From Oscillospiraceae bacterium (GTDB lineage: Bacteria; Bacillota; Clostridia; Oscillospirales; Acutalibacteraceae), in NCBI GenBank assembly GCA_003526845.1, contig DPVM01000010.1, forward strand, positions 124,001-188,000: DNA of 64,000 nt, in the 5' to 3' direction. The notes beneath the pieces were generated by a model. That model was not told the origin of the DNA. It was given only the letters and a program-made list of their open reading frames with translations, and did not search any database. The translations under genes were made by a program, and so were the position numbers. Below, piece by piece: positions 1-8,986 of this stretch (its first letter is position 1; each line of letters begins with the position of its first letter).

Positions 1-1
1 C

Positions 2-1396
2 GATTTCATCGGCAAAACGAGAGTGATTGCCGGCATTTCGGATTTTGATTTTTCATACACTCTCAAAAACGGAGATTCGTTCACAACACCAAAGCTTTAT
101 TTCGGTATGTCCGACGGCTTTGCCGATATGAGCAATATGATGAATAAATTTGCCGTCGATAATATTCTGCCAAAATCGTTTGCAAAATCTCCGCTTCCCG
201 TTTTATATAATTCTTGGGAGGCAACGGGCTTTGATGTCGATTGCGAAAATCAGCTTCAAATCGCCGAAATCGCAAAGAAAATAGGCTGTGAGCTTTTTGT
301 TGTCGATGACGGCTGGTTCGGCGCGCGCAACAATGACTGTCAGGGTCTCGGCGATTGGTATGTCAACAATGAGAAGTTCCCCGATGGTATAGACAGGCTT
401 ATTTCCGGTGTAAATGCGCTCGGTATGGATTTCGGCTTGTGGTTTGAGCCTGAAATGGTGCAGGAAAAATCGAATTTATACAAGGCTCACCCCGATTGGA
501 CATATCATTATGATACTCGCACACCGTCGGAACTTCGCCACCAGCGTGTCCTCAATCTCACTAAGCCCAAGGTTAAGCAGTATGTTTTTGAATGTATGGA
601 CAAAATGCTTGCAATCCACAATATCCGTTACATAAAGTGGGATATGAACAGACCGTTTTCTGAAATCGGCGCGTCAAATCTCGAAAATCCGCAGGAGCTT
701 TGGTATCGCCACACCGCCGCGGTTTATGATATAGCGGACAGGCTGAAGGCGAAATATCCCTATTTACAGCTCGAGGCGTGCTCGTCCGGCGGCGGCAGAG
801 CCGAGCTTGGTGCGCTTGAACATTTTGATATGGCGTGGACTTCGGACAATACCGACCCTGTTGACCGCCTTGACATTCAGCGCGGCTATTCCATGCTCTA
901 TCCTATTAAATGTATGCGTGCGTGGGTGACAGATTGGAACAACAGAGAGCGACCCGTGTCGCTTGATTACAGATTTAATTCGTCAATGCAAGGCTCACTT
1001 TCAATCGGCGCAAATCTTTTGAATTACAGCGCCGCCGATTTAGAAAAATGCAAGCATTACATTTCGCTTTACAAAAAAATCCGCGCCACCGTTCAGTTTG
1101 GCGACTTTTACAGGCTGAAAACTTTTGACAATGCCGCATTTTATGCAACGCAGTATGTCTCCGCCGACAAATCGCAAAGCGTTTTGTTTATTTGCGATGA
1201 TGCAAATTCTTTTTTCAACAAACGGTTTGTTTCGCTCTCTCTCAAAGGGCTTGATGAAAATGCAGTTTATGATTTTGAGTTCAGGGGCAAAAAATATTCA
1301 AAATACGGCTCGTATCTTATGAATGTTTCACACGAGTTTGAACTTAAAGGAGCGCTTCAAAGCGATATTGTTGTTTTTGAAAAGCGCACCGATTGA
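2..1396 (+). CDS. Alpha-galactosidase, GH36, 5'-truncated by window edge
   Basis: Hydrolyses terminal alpha-1,6-galactosides such as melibiose and raffinose-family sugars; GH36 is a retaining family. The frame is open from base 2 with no stop, so the first internal GTG (23) is not the real start. About 460 residues are present, while family members usually have about 700-730, so the N-terminal beta-sandwich and part of the barrel are missing. Visible marks are the DDGWFG.RN motif, the KWDMN motif with the expected nucleophile Asp (fragment residue 214), and SDNTD with the expected acid/base Asp (about 282), followed by a C-terminal beta domain. No signal peptide can be judged. A new promoter follows directly at 1402, so this gene probably ends its transcription unit. 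Family assignment is secure; exact substrate is inferred. Confidence 0.93.
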   Translation, partial: DFIGKTRVIAGISDFDFSYTLKNGDSFTTPKLYFGMSDGFADMSNMMNKFAVDNILPKSFAKSPLPVLYNSWEATGFDVDCENQLQIAEIAKKIGCELFVVDDGWFGARNNDCQGLGDWYVNNEKFPDGIDRLISGVNALGMDFGLWFEPEMVQEKSNLYKAHPDWTYHYDTRTPSELRHQRVLNLTKPKVKQYVFECMDKMLAIHNIRYIKWDMNRPFSEIGASNLENPQELWYRHTAAVYDIADRLKAKYPYLQLEACSSGGGRAELGALEHFDMAWTSDNTDPVDRLDIQRGYSMLYPIKCMRAWVTDWNNRERPVSLDYRFNSSMQGSLSIGANLLNYSAADLEKCKHYISLYKKIRATVQFGDFYRLKTFDNAAFYATQYVSADKSQSVLFICDDANSFFNKRFVSLSLKGLDENAVYDFEFRGKKYSKYGSYLMNVSHEFELKGALQSDIVVFEKRTD

Positions 1397-1401
1397 TTTT
1401 A

Positions 1402-1430
1402 TTGACAATATCTGTCATAATTTGTATAAT
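1402..1430 (+). promoter_or_regulatory. Sigma-A-type promoter for the 107-aa gene
   Basis: TTGACA at 1402-1407, 17-bp spacer, TATAAT at 1425-1430. It lies just after the galactosidase stop and 33 bp before the next ATG, which has AGGAG 9 bases upstream. Confidence 0.75.
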
Positions 1431-1462
1431 TTTATCATTATAATATTTAGGAGTTATTTACT

Positions 1463-1786
1463 ATGGCTTATTCATTATCAGATGTTCTTAATACAATTAA
1501 AAAAAGTATGCCTAAGGATTTAAAAAATGCCAACCCTGAGGAACTTATGGGCGCTCTCGGCTCGCTTAAGGATTTAGCGAACAGCGTCTCGCAGGATATG
1601 AATCAAAATGCATCCGAAGAAACAAAGAAAAAATACGCCGACGGCTTTGAGTCGCTAAACAATATGATTGAAAAGGGAATTGAAAATCCCGAAGGCGACA
1701 TTGACACCTCGGGTCTTGACGAATACATAACCGTTGCCAAAAGCTCAAAAAAGGCAAAAAAGGCAATTGATAACATCGAAAAGTAA
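1463..1786 (+). CDS. Hypothetical small acidic helical protein
   Basis: 107-residue protein that I do not recognise. It is charged, rich in Lys, Asp, Glu, Ser and Asn, with no membrane segment, no signal peptide and no Cys. The composition suggests a mostly helical cytosolic protein. ATG at 1463 is supported by AGGAG with 9-base spacing and by a near-perfect promoter (1402-1430), so the gene is expected to be well expressed as a single-gene unit. The antisense frames over the same bases have no such signals. Function unknown; an orphan in this context because it belongs neither to the galactosidase nor clearly to the Tad locus that follows. Confidence 0.75.
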   Translation: MAYSLSDVLNTIKKSMPKDLKNANPEELMGALGSLKDLANSVSQDMNQNASEETKKKYADGFESLNNMIEKGIENPEGDIDTSGLDEYITVAKSSKKAKKAIDNIEK

Positions 1787-2035
1787 ATAAATTTCCATTC
1801 AAAATTTCTTATGAACAAAATTTGTGCAAATTTTGAATAGTTTTTACATAATTTCGCCGATTATTAACGAATTTTGGTTAAATATAAACAGATTTTGAAA
1901 ATTTCGTTACTTTTTTAGCAATTGTGTCTAAATTGTTAATGCCAAAATTATAGAAAATGTCAATTGAATTTGTCTATTATTAGTGATAACATTGAAACAT
2001 ACAAACGAAAGGTAAATAACATAGGTACTCATTAT
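1787..2035. other. AT-rich gap upstream of the Tad locus
   Basis: Very AT-rich stretch of 249 bp. It holds an inverted repeat, CAAAATTTG/CAAATTTTG, at 1816-1835, followed by a weak T stretch that could be the terminator of the 107-aa gene. I could not pick out a convincing -35/-10 pair for the Tad genes, although the promoter should lie here. No further gene seen. Confidence 0.4.
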
Positions 2036-2755
2036 ATGCTTGTAAAAATAATTATCTCAACAGTTTTCGGAATTTTGGGATTGGCAATCGGGTTTCCTGT
2101 GTTTAAGCTTGCAAAGCACCAAATCAGCGTCAGGGACAAGCAGTTCCCGATGTTGCGCGAAGATTATCCCGTAGACCTTTTGGAAAGCAAAAAGTCGTTT
2201 GCGGTGTTTGAAATTTGTTTTTTTGTGACATATTTCTTTTCCTACTTTGTGCTTGGCGAAAATGTTGTTTCGCTGATATTCTCTCTTGTGCTTTCAACCT
2301 GCTGTATTGATTTGTCGGCGGTTGATTTGGCTATCAGAAGAATACCGAATCAAATGCTTTTGATAATATTGATTGCCGGCTTGGCAAACGATATTATAAA
2401 TCCTTTGATTTACGGCGGCAGCATAAAGCAAAACCTTGTAATGTCGCTTATAGGCATTGCGGTTTCGTTTTTGATTTTCTACATTCCGAAACTTGTCGGC
2501 TTGTATATGGGCAACGGCGATGTCAAACTAAGCGCTGTGTTCGGATTTGCGCTTGGTTTTGTGGGCTACATTCAGGCGATGGTGGTTATGGCTGTCATTT
2601 CCGTTTTGCTCCTCTTAGTGCTTATTATCACAAAAAAAGGCAACGGCAAAACAAAAACTCCGATGGGTCCCGCCCTTTCAATCGGTGCAGTGTTAACTGT
2701 TTTGCTTCCGCTTTTAAGCAATGTGATAGGCGACGCACCGTTTTCGGTATTGTAA
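2036..2755 (+). CDS. Prepilin peptidase, A24 family (TadV/CpaA-like)
   Basis: Membrane aspartyl protease that removes the short leader from Flp pilin and TadE/TadG-type pseudopilins before assembly. The two A24 signature sites are present: Asp97 in the AVDLAIRRIPN stretch, and GxGD-K (GNGDVK) with Asp162, in a protein with several hydrophobic segments. The frame can be opened at a TTG (1964), but that adds 24 polar residues with no family counterpart and has no ribosome site. ATG at 2036 starts directly before the first membrane helix and has AGG ten bases upstream, so I prefer it (239 aa). It precedes the pilin gene, a usual Tad arrangement, and would act in the cytoplasmic membrane. Confidence 0.85.
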   Translation: MLVKIIISTVFGILGLAIGFPVFKLAKHQISVRDKQFPMLREDYPVDLLESKKSFAVFEICFFVTYFFSYFVLGENVVSLIFSLVLSTCCIDLSAVDLAIRRIPNQMLLIILIAGLANDIINPLIYGGSIKQNLVMSLIGIAVSFLIFYIPKLVGLYMGNGDVKLSAVFGFALGFVGYIQAMVVMAVISVLLLLVLIITKKGNGKTKTPMGPALSIGAVLTVLLPLLSNVIGDAPFSVL

Positions 2756-2830
2756 ATTGTTCGGTAATAACTGTTCGAAACAGGGTTACATAAATAAATC
2801 CAAAATTAATTAATTCAGGAGGAAAAGTTT

Positions 2831-3007
2831 ATGAAAAAGTTTATGTCTTTCTTAAAGGATGAAGACGGTCAAGGCATGGTTGAATATGCAATCATCATCG
2901 GTCTTATCGCAGTAGCAGCAATCGTTATTCTTATTGCTATGAGAAACCGTATCAGCAACCTCTTCGGAAAAGCATCTAACGGTCTTAACCAAGCTGATGC
3001 AGACTAA
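2831..3007 (+). CDS. flp: Flp/Fap-type pilin, major Tad pilus subunit
   Basis: 58-residue prepilin. A short positively charged leader (MKKFMSFLKDEDGQG) ends at the Gly of the processing site. It is followed by the Flp signature MVEYAIIIGLIAVAAIV, with the conserved Glu five residues after the cleavage Gly's neighbour and the Tyr next to it, then a single hydrophobic helix and a short polar tail. The ribosome site AGGAGG lies 7 bases upstream and is the strongest in the locus. A hairpin with a partial T tract follows (3041-3073), which would let this gene be transcribed in excess over the assembly genes. The subunit is expected to be cleaved by the adjacent A24 peptidase and polymerised by TadA/TadB/TadC. 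Confidence 0.93.
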   Translation: MKKFMSFLKDEDGQGMVEYAIIIGLIAVAAIVILIAMRNRISNLFGKASNGLNQADAD

Positions 3008-3040
3008 TTGATTATATCAATTAAATAAGAGTTCAAGGGG

Positions 3041-3073
3041 ACGGCGCGGGGCAACCCACGCCGTTCTTATTTT
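3041..3073 (+). terminator. Attenuator-like hairpin after the flp pilin
   Basis: ACGGCG-C-GGG pairs with CCC-A-CGCCGT (3041-3064, one mismatch, short GCAA-containing loop) followed by TTCTTATTTTA. It sits between flp and tadE. A leaky terminator here would set a high pilin to machinery ratio. The T tract is interrupted, so read-through is expected. Confidence 0.6.
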
Positions 3074-3086
3074 AGGTGTTAAAGTT

Positions 3087-3575
3087 ATGTTAAAGTATAA
3101 GATTAAAAAGAAAATAAAAAGCGAAGAAGGACAGGCTATGGTAGAGTTTGCCCTTGTTTTGCCGTTGTTGCTTTTGATTTTATGCGGCATTTTGGATTTC
3201 GGCTGGCTGTTTTACAATCAATTCAATGTCGATAACACAGCCCGTCAGGCGGCGCGTACAATTTGCACCGAATGCGCCGACCGGGATTTCAACGACACGG
3301 TTGACGACGCCGTTGAAATTGTCAGAGATCAAATTTATAATGAGGACACTTTGCCCGAAACGGGCGGTGTTACCGTTGAGCTTTTGGACCAAAGCGGCAA
3401 TGTTGTGTCAAATGTCAAGCAGGCTGAAAGCATAAGGGTGACTGTTAAAATAAATATGCCGATTTGGACCTTTGTACTCCAAACGATTCAACAGAGCAAA
3501 ACACGCACTGTTGTCTCTTCGGCGACCTATAAAATAGAGAGCGGCACAGTGACGGAAGCGCCGTCATCGCCGTAA
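3087..3575 (+). CDS. tadE: TadE-like minor pseudopilin
   Basis: 162-residue TadE-like protein. Residues about 12-45 carry the family signature EEGQAMVEFALVLPLLL, a charged leader then a single membrane helix with the conserved MVEFAL stretch, and the region after it (FNVDNTARQAARTICTE) matches the TadE/TadG consensus in which a helix continues outside the membrane. The remaining ~110 residues form an extracytoplasmic beta-rich domain ending in a Ser/Pro tail. TadE is a prepilin-peptidase substrate that is thought to initiate or anchor the pilus. It follows the pilin gene across an attenuator-like hairpin and precedes cpaB by 164 bp. Confidence 0.88.
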   Translation: MLKYKIKKKIKSEEGQAMVEFALVLPLLLLILCGILDFGWLFYNQFNVDNTARQAARTICTECADRDFNDTVDDAVEIVRDQIYNEDTLPETGGVTVELLDQSGNVVSNVKQAESIRVTVKINMPIWTFVLQTIQQSKTRTVVSSATYKIESGTVTEAPSSP

Positions 3576-3739
3576 TTTATCCTTATAAAGATATATTGTT
3601 TGCTTTTGCGAGCATTATATTTTTTATATTAAAAAATTTAAATTCGGATATAACAGATTTCAAATCTGATTTGATATATCACTTCACTATTTAGCAGTGC
3701 GGCTTGCCGTCTGCATCGGAAAGGTAATGGGATTAAGTT
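3576..3739. other. Structured gap between tadE and cpaB
   Basis: 164-bp AT-rich gap. It contains a near-palindrome, CAGATTT-C-AAATCTG, around 3655-3672, and a GC-rich hairpin-like stretch (GCAG...CTGC arms enclosing CGG/CCG) around 3694-3715, 25 bp before the cpaB start. TTGTTT near 3598 with TATTTT 16 bp on could be an internal promoter. I see no match to a c-di-GMP riboswitch. Confidence 0.35.
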
Positions 3740-4468
3740 ATGAAAAAGGTTTATTTGATTGCAATTGTATTTGCTCTTATCGCAGGATTTGCAACATTTA
3801 TGTTTGCATCCGATATTTCGGAAAAGCTCAGCTATAAGGATGCAAATAAGGTTACCGTCTATGTTGCAAAGCAGGAGGTTCCGGCAAACTCAACAATCAG
3901 TACCGAAAATTTTGATACATATTTCGAGGCGAAAGAGATTGTTTCGGATTACAAACTCAGCGACGCTTTGACAAATACGGCAGAAAGCAACAATGCAATC
4001 ACAAGGCAAACCCTTTATAAAGGCGAGCAACTTACAAAATCAAAATTAATCACATCAGACAGTTCGGACGCTACACTTTCTCTTAAAATACCGGACGGAT
4101 GCGTTACATATTCAATTACCGCTTCGGGTACAAACTCGGGCGACGGTTATTTTGCACCGGGCGATAAGGTAGATATTTATGTTTACAACGGCGCTCAAAC
4201 ACAAATTCCGCTTAAAAATCTTGAAATCCTTATGGTTTCAAGCAAGGCGGATAACGATACTGCAGAAACAGACGGCAAAACAATCAATTCATATTCAACG
4301 CTTACACTCCTCGTTACTCAGGCTCAGGCAGAAAAGCTTATGAGCATTGAATACGGCGGAAGCAAATACAAGCTTGTTCTTAAGCCGAGAGCTGTTGACA
4401 GCACTCAAGACAAAATAGGTGATAAAAACAACAGCACCACTACCGCAAACAATTCGGTCGATTTATAA
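3740..4468 (+). CDS. cpaB: Flp pilus assembly protein CpaB/RcpC (SAF domain)
   Basis: 242-residue secreted or membrane-anchored protein. An N-terminal hydrophobic helix is followed by a SAF-type fold (KVTVYVAKQEVPANSTISTENF) and the RcpC/CpaB C-terminal half with the GDKVDIYVY strand and a LTLLVTQAQAEKL segment typical of the family. In Gram-negative Tad systems RcpC works with the secretin. No secretin gene is seen here, so in this organism it presumably acts between membrane and cell wall. It starts the assembly-gene run with TadZ 24 bp downstream. The C-terminus is Asn/Ser/Thr-rich and probably flexible. Confidence 0.88.
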   Translation: MKKVYLIAIVFALIAGFATFMFASDISEKLSYKDANKVTVYVAKQEVPANSTISTENFDTYFEAKEIVSDYKLSDALTNTAESNNAITRQTLYKGEQLTKSKLITSDSSDATLSLKIPDGCVTYSITASGTNSGDGYFAPGDKVDIYVYNGAQTQIPLKNLEILMVSSKADNDTAETDGKTINSYSTLTLLVTQAQAEKLMSIEYGGSKYKLVLKPRAVDSTQDKIGDKNNSTTTANNSVDL

Positions 4469-4492
4469 TTTTCAGTAACGAGGTTTTAATTT

Positions 4493-5641
4493 ATGAATGT
4501 TATCAATGTTGTTATCGTTTCAAATGAAACTCAATATAAAGTAAAAGTTAAAAATATGATTACCGGCGACGATATGGCAATCGTAGGCTATGCCGAATTT
4601 AAAGAAGAGGCAAAAATCAGGATTGAGGGCTATGTTCCGGATGTTGTTGTTTGTGCCGCAAACAGCACAACGATTGATGCCGATACGCTCGAATTTATCA
4701 AGAGCGTTCAATATCAAAACACCGGCACGGCAATTGTTCTTGTAACAGACAAAATCAATGTCAATCTTGTTAACGCCGCCGCAAGAATCGGTATTCGCCA
4801 GGTATTTGAGGCTGATATGGAGCCGGAGGCTTTCTCAAACGCTCTCAGAGATGTTTACGCTCTCGAGCAGCAACTTATGAGCCAACTTAATATTTCAAAG
4901 CGTGTTCGTTCAAAAGTTTATTGTTTTTACGGCGTGAAAGGCGGCGTAGGTACCTCGTCTCTTGCTACAAACACTGCGGTTTCGCTTGCCGACCAGGGCA
5001 AAAAGGTTTTGCTTATAGACCTTGATTTGCAACACGGCGACGATAATCTTTTGCTCAATATCGACCCCAAAGATACAATTGTTGAGCTTTCGCGTGACCC
5101 TGACGGTATCTCGATTGAACGCGTTAATTCAACCGTTGAGATGCACGAAAGCGGCGTATCCGTTTTGTGTGCACCGAAACTTCCCGAATATGCCGACTAT
5201 GTAAATGTCAATCACATTAACAAGCTTATCGAAAATGTTCGCTCTTATTTTGAATATATTTTGATTGATCTCGGTGCTAATTTTGAAGATTCAACACTCA
5301 CCGCTCTTCAAAATTGCGACACGATTTTCCTTATTGCAACTCTTGATTTGCCTTGTCTTAAAGGCCTTAAGGCAACACTTAATATTCTCAACAGAATGAA
5401 GGTTGACACAAAGGCAAAACTTATTATCAACAAAAATACATCAAGCCTTATTAAAATCAACGAATTTGAAAATCTTTTGCAAAGAAGATGCTATTCAACA
5501 ATTATTTCCGACAGAAACATTGTCAATAAGGCAATGAACAGCGGTATTCCGTTCATTTCCGGTTCACCGCGTTCATCGGTTTCAAGAGATGTTACAAAAT
5601 TTGCAAATCTTATGATTACCGACAAGGAAGAAAGAAACTAA
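4493..5641 (+). CDS. cpaE: TadZ/CpaE-type pilus localisation ATPase
   Basis: 382 residues in two parts. The first ~130 form a receiver-like fold with no clear phosphoacceptor context (VVVCAANSTTI). The rest is a MinD/ParA-type ATPase with a deviant Walker A (KGGVGTS, from about residue 150), the switch LLIDLDLQHGD, and a later LIDLGAN strand. TadZ proteins sit at the pole or assembly site and recruit the TadA motor. The gene lies 24 bp after cpaB and 23 bp before cpaF in the canonical order. The DivIVA-like gene further down (9379) is a possible polar landmark partner, which is my inference. Confidence 0.9.
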   Translation: MNVINVVIVSNETQYKVKVKNMITGDDMAIVGYAEFKEEAKIRIEGYVPDVVVCAANSTTIDADTLEFIKSVQYQNTGTAIVLVTDKINVNLVNAAARIGIRQVFEADMEPEAFSNALRDVYALEQQLMSQLNISKRVRSKVYCFYGVKGGVGTSSLATNTAVSLADQGKKVLLIDLDLQHGDDNLLLNIDPKDTIVELSRDPDGISIERVNSTVEMHESGVSVLCAPKLPEYADYVNVNHINKLIENVRSYFEYILIDLGANFEDSTLTALQNCDTIFLIATLDLPCLKGLKATLNILNRMKVDTKAKLIINKNTSSLIKINEFENLLQRRCYSTIISDRNIVNKAMNSGIPFISGSPRSSVSRDVTKFANLMITDKEERN

Positions 5642-5664
5642 TCGTTTCAGAGGTTTAATAAATT

Positions 5665-7029
5665 ATGGGATTATTATCAATGATGGAGGGCTCGGCACCT
5701 CCGCAGCAGGCTATTCAAAAAGATGATGCCGCAAAACAAGCCGCCCAAACCGAAAAACAGTCGAACAAGGTTGATTATGATGTTGTTTACAGGGATGTCA
5801 AGCAGCGTGTGCATTCATCGGTAATTGAAAACTTCAATACATCGGGTGTCACCTCGGTTGACCCCGAAGCAATGAAAAAATTTCTCCTTGAAGAAATCAG
5901 TAATGACAAATACGGCGTTCCGCGCGGCGACAGAGAGCCGCTTGCGCAGGAAATGTATAATGATATTCTCGGCTACGGTCCTATTCAAGAACTTGTCGAC
6001 AGCGATGATTATTCTGAAATTATGGTTAACGGACCGAATCAAATATATGTCGAGCATAAAGGTAAACTTAAGCTCACGGATATTAAATTCCGCGACGAGG
6101 AGCACCTTATGAATACAATCGACCGTATCGTAAGTGCCGTAGGCCGTCATATCGATGAGGCAAGCCCGATGGTTGACGCCCGTCTTCCCGACGGCTCGCG
6201 TGTTAATGTAATTATTCCGCCGCTTTCACTTGTCGGCGCAGTTCTTACAATTCGTAAATTCGGTAAAAAGCCTATCACTGCAAAGCAACTTGTTGAGTGG
6301 GGTTCACTTTCGCCGAAAATGCTCAATTTCCTTGAGGCGTGTGTAAAGGGCAAACTCAATATCATCGTATCCGGCGGTACCGGCTCGGGTAAAACAACAC
6401 TTCTTAATGTTTTGTCCTCTTATATTCCGTCAGATGAGCGTATCGTAACTATCGAGGACTCTGCCGAAGTTCAGCTTCACCAAGACCACGTAGTAACGCT
6501 TGAAAGCAGACCTGCAAACATCGAGGGCAAGGGTGCAATCACAATCCGCGACCTTGTAGTCAATGCCCTTCGTATGCGTCCCGACAGAATTATCGTCGGC
6601 GAGGTTCGTTCAAAAGAAACGCTTGATATGCTTCAGGCTATGAACACCGGCCATGACGGCTCACTTACAACAACCCACGCCAACTCACCGCGTGATGCCG
6701 TTTCCCGTCTTGAAACAATGGTTATGATGGGCGGCGTTGAGCTTCCGTCAAAGGCTATCAGAGATCAAATCGCCTCCGCTATTGACTTGATTGTTCAACA
6801 ATCCCGTTTGCGCGACGGAACAAGAAAGGTGGTTTCCGTCACTGAGGTAACCGGTATGGAGGGCAATGTTGTTCAAATGCAGGATATTTTCAAATACGAA
6901 CATACCGGCGAAACGGGTGTTGACGGAAAGTTTATCGGCGATTTTGTTGCCACCGGAATTATTCCCAACGCGCTTGAAAAGATAAGAGAAAACGGAGTTG
7001 CAGTAAATAATGACTGGTTTACAAATTAA
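5665..7029 (+). CDS. cpaF: TadA/CpaF secretion ATPase
   Basis: 454-residue hexameric motor ATPase of the type II/IV secretion superfamily that powers pilus assembly. The N-terminal ~80 residues are a helical extension, followed by the CpaF N-domain ([21 protein letters not shown]). The ATPase core has Walker [10 protein letters not shown] (237-245), an ASP-box-like region with the catalytic Glu ([12 protein letters not shown]), Walker B-like [11 protein letters not shown], and the His box [15 protein letters not shown]. The length is normal. The ATG of tadB lies inside its 3' end with a 20-bp overlap, indicating translational coupling. Confidence 0.95.
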   Translation: MGLLSMMEGSAPPQQAIQKDDAAKQAAQTEKQSNKVDYDVVYRDVKQRVHSSVIENFNTSGVTSVDPEAMKKFLLEEISNDKYGVPRGDREPLAQEMYNDILGYGPIQELVDSDDYSEIMVNGPNQIYVEHKGKLKLTDIKFRDEEHLMNTIDRIVSAVGRHIDEASPMVDARLPDGSRVNVIIPPLSLVGAVLTIRKFGKKPITAKQLVEWGSLSPKMLNFLEACVKGKLNIIVSGGTGSGKTTLLNVLSSYIPSDERIVTIEDSAEVQLHQDHVVTLESRPANIEGKGAITIRDLVVNALRMRPDRIIVGEVRSKETLDMLQAMNTGHDGSLTTTHANSPRDAVSRLETMVMMGGVELPSKAIRDQIASAIDLIVQQSRLRDGTRKVVSVTEVTGMEGNVVQMQDIFKYEHTGETGVDGKFIGDFVATGIIPNALEKIRENGVAVNNDWFTN

Positions 7030-7999
7030 AATGATTTTGCTTTCCGTTACTTACGGATTGCTTATTGGTTGCATAGTTTTCTTCGTAGTCAGAAAACTTA
7101 CGCTCCATTCGCGCAATGCAGAAAGCAGGGTTCGCAAAATTGTAGGCGCTCAAATCGGCTCTGAAAATGTGCTTGTCCGTGCGAGGCGCAGGGGCTCAAA
7201 GAAAAAGAAAAAAGATGGCGAAACATATGTTCGCAAAAAGAGCATTGTTGACAAAATCGGCGACGCACTGTTTGAGGAGCTTCTCGCGGCAAACATTTTG
7301 ATGAAACCCGAGGAGTTTGCGACAATTTGGATTGCCGTTGCGTTTGTTCCCGGTGCCATTTTGGCTCTTTTTGTAAAAAATATGTTCATCCCCATAGTTT
7401 TTGTTTTCTGCGGTGTTTTGGGACCGATTGTTTACATAAAGGTCAAGAAAAACAAACGCACCGCGCAGTTTGAGGATCAGCTCGGCGATGCACTTATGAT
7501 TGCGTCAAGCTCGCTTCGCTCCGGCTTAACATTTCCGCAGGCTATGGAAACCATTTCGCGTGATATGTATCCGCCGATCAGTGAGGAGTTCGGACGCGCC
7601 GTAAATGAAATAAATATGGGATATTCGCTTGATTCCGCGCTCGACAATATTTACGACCGTGTAAAGAGCGAGGATTTCAAAATTGCCGCAGTTGCCATTT
7701 CTGTTCAAAGGCAAACCGGCGGTAATCTTTCCGACATTTTGACAACCATTTCGGATACCATTAAGGAAAGAGCTCAGCTTAAGCGCGAGGTTAAGTCAGC
7801 AACCGCAACCGGCAGAATGAGCGGACTTATCGTAGGACTTATGCCGATTGCCATCACTGTGGTTTTGAATATGGCAACACCGGGCTATCTTGATCCGTTA
7901 TTCACAAAAACCGGCGGCAGAATTGCACTTGCAATCGGTGTCGGCTTGGAAATTATGGGTCTTCTTGTAATCAAAAAAATCACCACCATCAAATACTAA
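7010..7999 (+). CDS. tadB: TadB, inner-membrane platform protein
   Basis: 329 residues with a T2SSF (GspF) domain. An N-terminal membrane helix is followed by a very basic cytosolic stretch, two membrane helices in the middle, the conserved helical domain (QLGDALMIASSSLRSGLTFPQAMETISRD) and two C-terminal helices. TadB and TadC are thought to form the membrane platform that the TadA motor turns or pushes. The start overlaps cpaF by 20 bp, and tadC follows after 26 bp. Confidence 0.9.
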   Translation: MTGLQIKMILLSVTYGLLIGCIVFFVVRKLTLHSRNAESRVRKIVGAQIGSENVLVRARRRGSKKKKKDGETYVRKKSIVDKIGDALFEELLAANILMKPEEFATIWIAVAFVPGAILALFVKNMFIPIVFVFCGVLGPIVYIKVKKNKRTAQFEDQLGDALMIASSSLRSGLTFPQAMETISRDMYPPISEEFGRAVNEINMGYSLDSALDNIYDRVKSEDFKIAAVAISVQRQTGGNLSDILTTISDTIKERAQLKREVKSATATGRMSGLIVGLMPIAITVVLNMATPGYLDPLFTKTGGRIALAIGVGLEIMGLLVIKKITTIKY

Positions 8000-8025
8000 A
8001 ATGTTTTACATAGGCTGGAATTATT

Positions 8026-8982
8026 ATGAGACTTAATTTTATGGTTTTAAGCATTGCCGCTTTTGCATTTGTTTTGACTGTTTTGCTTTTTAGCAAGGCA
8101 GGCAAGGCTGACGATGCAAAACGCCGAATGATAAAATCTATTACAAAGGATGATGTTGTCAAAATAGAGCATGAAGAGCTTGAGCAAAGCTTTTCAAAGC
8201 GATTTTTGGCACCTATACTTAATAAACTCAAAGAGTTTAGTGCCAATCAAAGTAAAAAGAAAAAAGAGAAAAACGAGAAGGTTGTTGATGAAAAGAAGCT
8301 TGCCAAGGTTAAAGAAACCGAGCGTTTGCTCCGTATGAGCGGCATGCACACAAGCTATCAAAACTACAACTTTGCACGCCTTGCATTTTCAATTATTTTC
8401 TCTATTCTCGCCATCGGCTTTGCAATTATATTGGGCGGAGATATTATGATGACTGTTCTAATTATCTTTGTCGGCATTGTTCTTGCAATGTTTTTGCCGA
8501 AATTCATTCTCAAAACAAAAGTTTCATCTCATCAGCAGGCTATTAAATCCCAGCTTCCCGATGTTTTGGACCTTTTGAGTGTTTGCACAAGTGCAGGACT
8601 CAGTTTTGACAGCGCGCTTTCAAAAGTTATCGAAAAAATGGAGGGCCCGTTTATTGACGAGCTTTCAACCGTTTTCAATCAAATGCAAATGGGCGTTCCG
8701 AGGAATGAGGCTATGAATGCTCTTTCTGAATGTACCGATATTCAGGAACTTAAAACATTTGTTTCCGCCATTGTTCAGGCAAACACACTCGGTATTCCGA
8801 TTACAAATGTTATGTCTGTTCAGGCAAAACAACTTCGTGACGCACGCCGTGAAACCGCAAGAGAAAAGGGCAACAAGGCAGCGACAAAAATGGCGTTGCC
8901 GATTATGCTTTTCATTTTCCCGGCATTGTTTATAGTTATTCTCGGTCCGGTTGTAATGAATGTTTCGGGCTCGTTAGGTTAA
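8026..8982 (+). CDS. tadC: TadC, second membrane platform protein
   Basis: 318 residues, a T2SSF-domain paralogue of TadB. It has an N-terminal helix, a Lys/Glu-rich cytosolic stretch, paired central helices, the helical core (SQLPDVLDLLSVCTSAGLSFDSALSKVIEK) and a C-terminal hydrophobic segment. The tandem tadB-tadC pair is diagnostic of Tad pili rather than type IV pili, which have a single GspF/PilC protein. The DUF192 gene starts 4 bp after its stop, so the two are almost certainly co-translated. Confidence 0.9.
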   Translation: MRLNFMVLSIAAFAFVLTVLLFSKAGKADDAKRRMIKSITKDDVVKIEHEELEQSFSKRFLAPILNKLKEFSANQSKKKKEKNEKVVDEKKLAKVKETERLLRMSGMHTSYQNYNFARLAFSIIFSILAIGFAIILGGDIMMTVLIIFVGIVLAMFLPKFILKTKVSSHQQAIKSQLPDVLDLLSVCTSAGLSFDSALSKVIEKMEGPFIDELSTVFNQMQMGVPRNEAMNALSECTDIQELKTFVSAIVQANTLGIPITNVMSVQAKQLRDARRETAREKGNKAATKMALPIMLFIFPALFIVILGPVVMNVSGSLG

Positions 8983-8986
8983 AGTT

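Noticed and set aside
3690..3740. c-di-GMP riboswitch before cpaB
   Set aside because: A hairpin-like GC-rich stretch is present, but the conserved GEMM core bases are not seen.
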